From positions 248,001-312,000 of the forward strand of contig SECP01000002.1 in assembly GCA_004193285.1 (NCBI GenBank): DNA of 64,000 bases. Reading direction: 5' to 3'. Positions 27,392 through 34,271 of the stretch are shown here, piece by piece (position 1 is the first letter of the stretch; each line of letters opens with the position of its first letter). The DNA is from Myxococcales bacterium. GTDB taxonomy: Bacteria; Myxococcota_A; Polyangia; Polyangiales; Polyangiaceae. The notes below the pieces were generated by a model. That model did not search any database and was not told where the DNA came from. It saw only the letters and a program-made list of their open reading frames with translations. The position numbers and the translations under genes are program-made.

Positions 27392-28921
27392 ATGAGCCCC
27401 ACCTCTTCCGCCGCCCAAAGCTCGGAGCCCGACCCGGCGGAGACGTCAGCGCAGTGGCTGAGCTCGACGGGCATGTCCTACCGCCCGCTCCTGGAGCTCG
27501 GCGAAGGAGGGATGGCCAAGGTCTACCTCGCGAGCGCCAAGGGGCCGGGCGGGTTCAACAAGCTCGTCGTGCTCAAGTCCATGCGCGAGAGCGATCTGGA
27601 CGACGACGCGATCCGGCAGATGTTCGTGGACGAAGCGCGGCTTTCGGCCCGCTTCAATCACCCGAACCTCGTTCAGGTTCAGGAGGTCAGCCTCGACATC
27701 GACCCACCGTTTTTGGTCATGGAGTACCTGGACGGCAAGCCCTTGTCCGCGCTGCGCACGAGCGAGAGCGTGTCGCTCGGTATGCGGCTCGCGATCATCT
27801 CCGAGGTGCTGACGGGCTTGGAGTACGCGCACACCTTGCGAGATTTCGACGGCGCGCCCCTCGGCATCGTGCACCGTGACGTGAGCCCGCACAACGTGTT
27901 CGTCACCTACGACGGCATCATCAAGGTGCTGGACTTCGGCATCGCCAAGATGGTGACGAACAGCACTCGCACCGAAGCGGGCGAAGTGAAGGGCAAGCTC
28001 GCGTACATGGCCCCGGAGCAGATGCTCGGCGCGGAGATTGACTGCCGCGCGGACGTGTTCGCGGTGGGCAGCATGCTGTGGGAGGCCGCGGTCGGAAAGC
28101 GCATGTGGGACGGCATCTCGGAGGCGCAGCTCATGCATCGCCTCGCGATTGGTGAGATCCCGAGGCCCAGCCAGTTCGGTGACGTGGACCCGGAGCTCGA
28201 GGAGATGATCACCAAGGCGACCGCGCCCGAGCCCAAGGATCGCTACCCGAGCGCCCGCGCCATGCAGCAGGAGCTGGACAGCTACCGCACGCGCAGCGGG
28301 CAGCACTCGTCGATCCGTGACATTGGCTCCGTGCTCGCGGATTCGTACCAAACCGAGCGCCGCCGCCAGGCGGAGCTGATCAGCGCTGCGCTGCAGACTT
28401 CGCTGTTGCCGCCGCCGCTGGAGCTGGAGGACGAGCTCGTCGAGGAGGTCGCGCCTCCTCCGAGTCGCGTTCGCTGGCTGCTGCCCGCCGCCCTGCTGCT
28501 GCTCGCGGTCAGCGGGGTCGCCGCCTCGCGCTTCTGGAGCACGGGCGCCGCTGCTGCGAGCGACGCGACGCCACCGCTCGGAGTCGCCCCGCCGCTCGGG
28601 AACGCGCAGCCGCTCGCCACCACTGCGCCTGGCGCGGCGCCGTCTCCTTCGCCTTCCGGGACCGTTACCCCGGGGTCGGCAGTGGAAGCGACGCGCGCCG
28701 CAGAGCCGACGCCAGAGGGCTCGGCCGAGCCAGCGTCGTCCGCAACGGACAAGCCCTCTCGGGCCAAGAGCCCCCGCGGGGTGCGTCCCGCAGGCCCTGC
28801 GGCGGCGCCTGCCCCCGCAGCCGCTCCCCCCGCGGCGCCTCCCCCCGCGGCGAGCGAAGGCTGCAATCCGCCCTACTATTTCTCGCGCGGAATCAAGACC
28901 TACAAGCCAGAGTGCCTATGA
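27392..28921 (+). CDS. Second transmembrane Ser/Thr protein kinase
   Basis: A 509-residue Hanks-type kinase. The catalytic domain (about 28-300) has LGEGGMAKVYLA, VVLKS, HRDVSPHNVF, DFGIAK and a normal MAPEQ. It is followed by a linker, a TM helix at about 360-380 and a long extracytoplasmic Ala/Pro/Ser stalk ending CNPPYYFSRGIKTYKPECL. All catalytic residues are present, unlike the altered APE of the upstream kinase, so the two may work as an active/modulatory pair. It is the last gene of the operon, 24 bp after the PEGA/TPR-like gene. Substrates are unknown. Confidence 0.94.
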   Translation: MSPTSSAAQSSEPDPAETSAQWLSSTGMSYRPLLELGEGGMAKVYLASAKGPGGFNKLVVLKSMRESDLDDDAIRQMFVDEARLSARFNHPNLVQVQEVSLDIDPPFLVMEYLDGKPLSALRTSESVSLGMRLAIISEVLTGLEYAHTLRDFDGAPLGIVHRDVSPHNVFVTYDGIIKVLDFGIAKMVTNSTRTEAGEVKGKLAYMAPEQMLGAEIDCRADVFAVGSMLWEAAVGKRMWDGISEAQLMHRLAIGEIPRPSQFGDVDPELEEMITKATAPEPKDRYPSARAMQQELDSYRTRSGQHSSIRDIGSVLADSYQTERRRQAELISAALQTSLLPPPLELEDELVEEVAPPPSRVRWLLPAALLLLAVSGVAASRFWSTGAAAASDATPPLGVAPPLGNAQPLATTAPGAAPSPSPSGTVTPGSAVEATRAAEPTPEGSAEPASSATDKPSRAKSPRGVRPAGPAAAPAPAAAPPAAPPPAASEGCNPPYYFSRGIKTYKPECL

Positions 28922-28941
28922 CTAACGACATGCGATATCCG

Positions 28942-29024
28942 TAACCCACAAGGGTTATGGACATGATACCGAACTGAGCTCCGCGCACTGATTCCATAAC
29001 CCAACTGGGTTATCAGCGTGATAC
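28942..29024. promoter_or_regulatory. Two near-identical palindromes, likely operator pair of the GH53 gene
   Basis: Two copies of (A/G)TAACCC-N4-GGGTTAT lie at 28941-28958 and 28996-29013, 55 bp apart centre to centre. Each is followed after three bases by a related tail, CATGATAC (28962-28969) and CGTGATAC (29017-29024). The array occupies the gap between the second kinase and the secreted galactanase, ending 30 bp before its ATG. Perfect arms, repeated spacing and tails suggest a dimeric transcription factor binding cooperatively. Confidence 0.65.
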
Positions 29025-29054
29025 ACACGATGTGCAAGGAAGGAGCGCGGCATC

Positions 29055-30656
29055 ATGTCGAAGGCGAAATTTTGGGGGTCGTCGATCGCGTTGGTACTGG
29101 CAGTGCTGGAGCCTGGCTCGGCGGAGGCCGGGCATGGCCACGAAAAGCCGAAGCCCGCGCCCTTGCCGCCAGCGCTACTGAACGCTGGCTTCGAGCAGGA
29201 AGGCACGGGGGTGGCCGCGCCGAGCGGCTGGCAAAGCCGGGGCTCGGTCAACGCGGATTTCACGGAGTGGACGGGCCATGGCGGCAACTGGCGCCTCTCC
29301 CACTGGAGCGGAGACGCCTATTCGGTCGACACCCAGCAGACCATCTCGGGGCTACGGCCCGGCTGGTACACGCTGCGCGGCTGGGTGAAGCGCAGCCCCG
29401 GCCAGAACAATAGCTACCTGGAGCTCAAGTGCGGCAAGCGCAGCGAGCGCGTGTACTCGCCGGTGGCGTGGGCGGACCAGTGGCTGCAGATCGCGGTCTC
29501 CACCTACGCGGACGGCAAGCCCTGCACCGTCTCGCTCCATACCGACGCGGCGGGCGGTGAGTGGTCGAACTTCGACGACGTGGAGCTCACCCCAGGCGAA
29601 GCCAAGCTCTCCGTGCTCGGCGCGGACGTATCCAGCCTCACCAAGTCGGAAGACTACGGCGGCCAGTACTTCGACGACTTCCGTCGTCCGAACGCCTGCT
29701 GGCGCGACGAGTCTGCGCTGGAGATCTTGGAGAGCCACGGCGCGAGCCACGTGCGCGTGCGCGTCTGGGTGGATCCGGCGGACGGCTACCACGATCGCGC
29801 GGAAGCTCGGGCGATGGCGCGGCGCGCGCGCGACGCGGGCCTGAAGGTACTGGCGGACCTGCACTATTCGGACAGCTGGGCAGATCCCGGGCAACAGAAC
29901 AAGCCGGCGGCGTGGGCGAGCTACTCGGTCGAGAGGCTTCGCCGCGCGGTGTACGAGCACACGTACGACGTGTGCCGGGCCATGACCGTCAACGGCCGAG
30001 GCCCGGACATGATTCAAATCGGCAACGAGCTCAACTCCGGCATGCTCTGGCCCGACGGGCACACCTGGGATCCGCCGAATTGGGACAACCTCGCCGAGTT
30101 CCTCAAGGCCGGCTCACGCGCCGTGAAGGCGTGCTCACCGAGCACGAAGGTCGTGCTTCACCTGGCCAACGGCGGGGACAACGGCCTGTACCGCTGGTGG
30201 TTCGACAACATCACCACCCGCGGCGTGGAGTTCGACGTGATCGCGGCGTCCTACTACGGCTACTGGCACGGCTCACTCGGTGACCTGCAGCGCAATTTGA
30301 ACGACGTCTCCGCGTACTACGACAAGGACGTCATCGTGGCGGAGACCGCGTACCCGTTCACGCTGGGCTGGCAGGACGACCAGAGCAACGTGATCGGCCT
30401 CGAGAGCCAGCTCGTCTCCGGCTACCCGGCGACGCCAGAAGGCCAGGCACGCAACTTTCGTGACGTGCTCTCGATCGTCCGCGCCGTGCCGGGCGGCCGC
30501 GGCCTCGGCGCGTTCTACTGGGATGCGACGTGGACGGCCGTTCCGGGCAACGGCTGGGACCCAGCGGACCCCACGAGCGGCAACACTTGGGAGAATCAGG
30601 CCCTGTTCGACTTCGACTCCGTCGCTTTGCCGGCGATGGACGAATTCAAACCCTGA
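29055..30656 (+). CDS. Secreted CBM-GH53 endo-beta-1,4-galactanase
   Basis: A 533-residue enzyme; the ATG at 29055 has AGGAAGGAG upstream. The signal (about 1-25, cleaved near GSAEA) lacks a lipobox Cys, so this enzyme is released or only loosely bound, unlike the lipid-anchored GH53 at 21224. Residues about 40-180 are a CBM61-like galactan-binding jelly roll (LLNAGFEQEG, RLSHWSGDAYSVDTQQTI, WSNFDDVEL). The GH53 domain follows (LGADVSSLTKSED). Catalytic Glu325 is in IQIGNELNSG and Glu430 in VIVAETAYPF; DLHYSDSWADPGQQNKPAAW matches the other copy. No Gly-rich linker is present. Confidence 0.96.
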   Translation: MSKAKFWGSSIALVLAVLEPGSAEAGHGHEKPKPAPLPPALLNAGFEQEGTGVAAPSGWQSRGSVNADFTEWTGHGGNWRLSHWSGDAYSVDTQQTISGLRPGWYTLRGWVKRSPGQNNSYLELKCGKRSERVYSPVAWADQWLQIAVSTYADGKPCTVSLHTDAAGGEWSNFDDVELTPGEAKLSVLGADVSSLTKSEDYGGQYFDDFRRPNACWRDESALEILESHGASHVRVRVWVDPADGYHDRAEARAMARRARDAGLKVLADLHYSDSWADPGQQNKPAAWASYSVERLRRAVYEHTYDVCRAMTVNGRGPDMIQIGNELNSGMLWPDGHTWDPPNWDNLAEFLKAGSRAVKACSPSTKVVLHLANGGDNGLYRWWFDNITTRGVEFDVIAASYYGYWHGSLGDLQRNLNDVSAYYDKDVIVAETAYPFTLGWQDDQSNVIGLESQLVSGYPATPEGQARNFRDVLSIVRAVPGGRGLGAFYWDATWTAVPGNGWDPADPTSGNTWENQALFDFDSVALPAMDEFKP

Positions 30657-30683
30657 GCCTCCTCCTCCGGCAAGCCGAGCGCG

Positions 30684-30703
30684 AGCCCCTCACTTGGGGG
30701 GCT
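30684..30703. terminator. Short GC hairpin between convergent stops
   Basis: AGCCCC (30684-30689) and GGGGCT (30698-30703) form a 6-bp stem with an 8-nt loop that includes the stop of the minus-strand gene. It sits in the 33-bp gap between convergent genes. No U-tract follows, so this is a weak terminator candidate. Confidence 0.3.
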
Positions 30704-32897
30704 TGTTCTCCACTTCCGGGATGATGATGGGCGGGAGCTTGATGGGATCCCAGGCCGGCGTGAGGTTGCTGTATTTGAGCCCGGCCTCGCCGGCCGTCCC
30801 CGCCAGGCGGTTCTGGTTCCAGATGTAGACCGCCGGGTACGAGGTGATCTTCTTCGTCTCGTTGTCCACCACCACCGCGGCCAAGTACAGCTGCGACGAA
30901 GAGGTCAGACCCTTGAAGGAGGAGAGCGCGTTCGGCGGCAGCTCGAACTGCTGCGAGAAGTCGTCCCCGTACTTCCGGCCGGAAGAGAACACCAAGAAGT
31001 AGTAGGTCTTGCCCTTCGAAACGAACGCGTCCGGCGACCACTTGGGCCAGCTGTTGATCTGCCCCACCTTCGCGTCGTCACCGGCGCACGTGCCCGGATC
31101 GTTTGCGGCGAGAGGAACCGCAGTGCCTTCACCGCCGGCGGCGGGGATGACGGTCACTTGACCGAAGCGGTTGTAGTACGGGCCGTCCGGCGAAGTAGCG
31201 CTCTTGGCCGGCGCGCGCGTGAACGCGATGAGCGCGTCGTCCGCCGAATAAGACGGGTAGTACTCGAGGAAGGCCGGATCTGCAGCCCCGGCGAGAGGCG
31301 CGGAGGTGCCGCCGGCTTTGTTGTTGTACGGCACCGTCCGCAGATCTGCGATCGTGGCAAGCGCGTCCGGATGACCATCCGGCGCGTAGTCCGTCGCGGT
31401 GTAAACGATTTGGTCACCCTTGTGACTGAAGCTCGGAGAGGCAGCACCGAAGCCGGTGTCCCCCGTCGTGATGATGCCCCAGCCCGTGCCCTTGGCGGCG
31501 AGCGCCGCGGCCTGCCGGGCCTCGAGGGCGGCGTCGAACGTCGGCACCGCAGCGGCGGCCACGTCGATAGCGACCGTGGTTTCCATGTCGATCCACGCGA
31601 GCTCGGCCCACTTGACCTTGTCGTTGTTCTCCGGGTTCACGCTGTCATAGGCGGGCAGGCTCTCCCACGCCTTGGTGCGGAGCTTGCCCGACTTGAAGGT
31701 GGTCCCGTAGGTCGTGAGCAAAACGCGGTCCCCCGCCGCCCAGTGACCAGGCGAGAGCGACTGAGTGCCCCACCACGGCATCTTCATGATCGCCTGCGCT
31801 CCGGCGCTGATCACGCCCGGCACGGCGCCTGCGCTGCCCGCGGCGAGTGAAGCCGCCGCCTTGGACCAAGGCCAGTCGTCCGTGAAGACCACGCCGCTGC
31901 CATCCGGCAGTGAGGTGTGGCAGCCGATGCAGCGCACCTGCCCGTCCTTGAAGCCGTCCAGCTTCGGCTTGTCGTGGTAGCCGCGGAGGACGGAACCGTC
32001 CTCCCCAATCTCACCGGTCCATTGCACTTGCGGCAGCGTCAGTGACTCCGCCACGCCTTCGTCGCCCACCGCGAAGCCGAGCAGCTTGCTCGAGCTCGGC
32101 GTGACAGAGGCTGAATTGACGGTCCAGAACACCATGCTCCCGGTGGCGACCACGGGAGCGATGTGAAAATCACCCGTCACCCCCACCGGCTTGCCGGGGG
32201 CCTTGGAGTTGATGCCGCGAATCGTGACCGTGACGGGGTGGCCGGCGGCGTTGTTGGCGAAGCCGTTCCCTGACGCCGACACCATCTCCCCGCCCGGGCC
32301 GGCCCATATTTCCTTGGGTAAGTACCAGGAAGGCGCGGGCGAGCCGGCCTTGGAGCTGTACAGCGTGTACGCGACGAGGTCGTTCTTCTCCATGGGCGAG
32401 TGGATGCGGATCTCGAGCAAATCGATGTCCGCCGGGGCGGCGACGCGGAAGCGTGGACGCACCCAATTGGCAGGGAGCATTGCCCCCTCCTTCCCTTCGC
32501 TCGAAAGCTGGGGCTCGAGCATGCACAGCGATCCGGGAGTGAAGTCCGGGGAGGCGGCGAACAGCTCGGCAGCGTTGGCCGGAACGCCCTCGGCCAGGAT
32601 GGGTTCGGCGGGAAAGTCCGTGCACAGGCCGAGCGCGCATTTGGGGTGCACGACGTTGGGGTTGCTGGGATCCGGGTCGTCGATGTCCCCGCCCTCCGGC
32701 GGGACCTCCAAGCCGGGCATGTTGATGCCGAAGCCGCCGAGCGAACCGTTGCTACCGCCGCTGCCTTGGCCGCCGCCGCTGCTGGTAGCGCCGGTGTTGT
32801 CGTTGGTCTTCGACCCTTTGTTGCCGCCGCCGGCGTTGCAACCCAGCACGCACGTCCCCAAGAGCGCGGCCAGCGCCCACAACGAATTGTTCTGCAT
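30690..32897 (-). CDS. Large lipoprotein with CxxCH haem motif and TolB/PD40-like repeats
   Basis: A 735-residue predicted lipoprotein from the ATG at 32897 (signal ending VLGC). After a Gly/Ser linker the protein is mostly beta-rich. Around residue 305 is RCIGCHTSLPDGSGVVFTDD, a CxxCH motif that could bind haem c. Later segments such as GAASPSFSHKGDQIVYTATD, EYYPSYSADDALIAFTR and SWPKWSPDAFVSKGKTYYFLVFSS look like PD40/TolB-type propeller blades. Similar proteins occur in myxobacteria without known function. A redox or surface-binding role is possible. It is convergent with the secreted galactanase gene. Confidence 0.7.
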   Translation of the reverse strand: MQNNSLWALAALLGTCVLGCNAGGGNKGSKTNDNTGATSSGGGQGSGGSNGSLGGFGINMPGLEVPPEGGDIDDPDPSNPNVVHPKCALGLCTDFPAEPILAEGVPANAAELFAASPDFTPGSLCMLEPQLSSEGKEGAMLPANWVRPRFRVAAPADIDLLEIRIHSPMEKNDLVAYTLYSSKAGSPAPSWYLPKEIWAGPGGEMVSASGNGFANNAAGHPVTVTIRGINSKAPGKPVGVTGDFHIAPVVATGSMVFWTVNSASVTPSSSKLLGFAVGDEGVAESLTLPQVQWTGEIGEDGSVLRGYHDKPKLDGFKDGQVRCIGCHTSLPDGSGVVFTDDWPWSKAAASLAAGSAGAVPGVISAGAQAIMKMPWWGTQSLSPGHWAAGDRVLLTTYGTTFKSGKLRTKAWESLPAYDSVNPENNDKVKWAELAWIDMETTVAIDVAAAAVPTFDAALEARQAAALAAKGTGWGIITTGDTGFGAASPSFSHKGDQIVYTATDYAPDGHPDALATIADLRTVPYNNKAGGTSAPLAGAADPAFLEYYPSYSADDALIAFTRAPAKSATSPDGPYYNRFGQVTVIPAAGGEGTAVPLAANDPGTCAGDDAKVGQINSWPKWSPDAFVSKGKTYYFLVFSSGRKYGDDFSQQFELPPNALSSFKGLTSSSQLYLAAVVVDNETKKITSYPAVYIWNQNRLAGTAGEAGLKYSNLTPAWDPIKLPPIIIPEVENKPPK

Positions 32898-33193
32898 AGC
32901 TACGGCTCCGATCCTGTCGCCCGCACGCCGCCAACGGCAGCGCAGAACGCGCGCGCCACACCGCTCGCGTCCGCATCGATAGAGACATACGGAGCTCGAC
33001 TCGTCAAGCGACGCGCCCCCGCAAAAGCGGCCTAGAAACTGGTTCCACAAGCGGCCGGTTCGGATGCGCGGTTTACGTTCTCGGAGAATTGCGCTCGGGC
33101 GACAGATATCGAGTGTCACCGCGCGTCAGAGTCGGGCGAGCGCTGCGGCGCGTTGCGGCACCGCTCGTAGAAGAAGCGCGACCGCTCAGTCGC

Positions 33194-34180
33194 TCAGTCG
33201 CTCTCCGCAGCGCCAACGTCGATCGCGAACAGCTGCACGTTGGCAACAGCGACTCTTTCCAAGCGCGGCGACGCCGCGACGAGCGCCCTCAGCTCACGAA
33301 AGAAACGCAAACGCAGCTCTTCTATGGCGGTGAGCGTCTGCTCGTCGGTGCTGAAGACCAGGTAAGCGAACCCGCCCGGCCCCGACTCGGCGATCCGCTT
33401 GCGCGCTTGATCCGTCCAATGAGCGCGCAGCGAACGCTGGGCGAGAGGCTGCGAGCGTGACGTATCCACCGAGCGCGCGCGGTCCAGCTGGTATCGCGCG
33501 CCGTCCCAGAGGACCACGCCCACGGCGGCGAGATCGGCCAGCGTGCGCTCTTCTTCCTCCAAGCTGACGCCGAGGCGGGCCGCTATCCAACCCGGTACAT
33601 GCTCGGGCAGGGCCGCGTATTGCTCGAGCTCCAGGAAGCGCGGCACCGCCTCGGAGAGCGGATTCTCGTGGGCCAGGCGCTGGAGCGCTTGGACGCGCCG
33701 CCACTCCGTGCCGGCGGCGGGCAATCGGTTCACGTCCACCAGGCCCGACAGCAGGTCGAGCACCCGCCGGGAGGCGGCGTCCACCAGTCGAAGGAAGAGG
33801 GGGACGCGCGGCTCCGCCAACCCTGCGAGGATTCGGCTGAGCGCCGACCGGCTGAGCCCCGCGCGCTCCGCGAGTGACTGAATCGAGGCGCTGCCCCGAA
33901 GCTCGCGCAGCAGCTCGGCGCAAAATTCGGTCGATCCCGGCTCGAGCGTGCGAAGCGCCTCGCTCAGGTGGCGCTGCAAAAACGGCTGCACCGCGCCGCG
34001 CACGTCGATACCCAGCCGCTGCGCCGCGCCGAACAGCTCCGCCGCGGTCGGGAAGCGCCGCCCCGACTCCCACGCGTAGGCAACATTGGACGAGTAGCCC
34101 AGCCGGCGGCTGAAGGCGGTTTGCGACCGAGCTCCCCGCAGCTCCCTGAGGAGCTGTCGCGCCAGCAGCTCGTAGTCCAT
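33194..34180 (-). CDS. TIGR02147/DUF4423-type transcriptional regulator
   Basis: A 328-residue protein. The N-terminus is an XRE-like HTH (LLRELRGARSQTAFSRRLGYSSNVAYAWESGRRFP, about residues 9-43), with a second HTH-like segment (QSLAERAGLSRSALSRILAG) near residue 100. The C-terminal 200 residues resemble the DUF4423 sensor region of TIGR02147 proteins, including a REL-like LVFSTDEQTLTAIEELRLRFFRELRAL stretch. This family is abundant in Fibrobacter, Bdellovibrio and myxobacteria. It is divergent from the propeller lipoprotein at 34272 with only 91 bp between starts, so that gene is a plausible target. Confidence 0.8.
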   Translation of the reverse strand: MDYELLARQLLRELRGARSQTAFSRRLGYSSNVAYAWESGRRFPTAAELFGAAQRLGIDVRGAVQPFLQRHLSEALRTLEPGSTEFCAELLRELRGSASIQSLAERAGLSRSALSRILAGLAEPRVPLFLRLVDAASRRVLDLLSGLVDVNRLPAAGTEWRRVQALQRLAHENPLSEAVPRFLELEQYAALPEHVPGWIAARLGVSLEEEERTLADLAAVGVVLWDGARYQLDRARSVDTSRSQPLAQRSLRAHWTDQARKRIAESGPGGFAYLVFSTDEQTLTAIEELRLRFFRELRALVAASPRLERVAVANVQLFAIDVGAAESD

Positions 34181-34271
34181 CTAGCAAATCTGCACGCTTG
34201 GGTGCGCTATTGCGAGGCAAAAAGTGCGTCTCTGCGCTAGCTAGCGGGGCGCAGATGGGTAGCCTTGGTCG

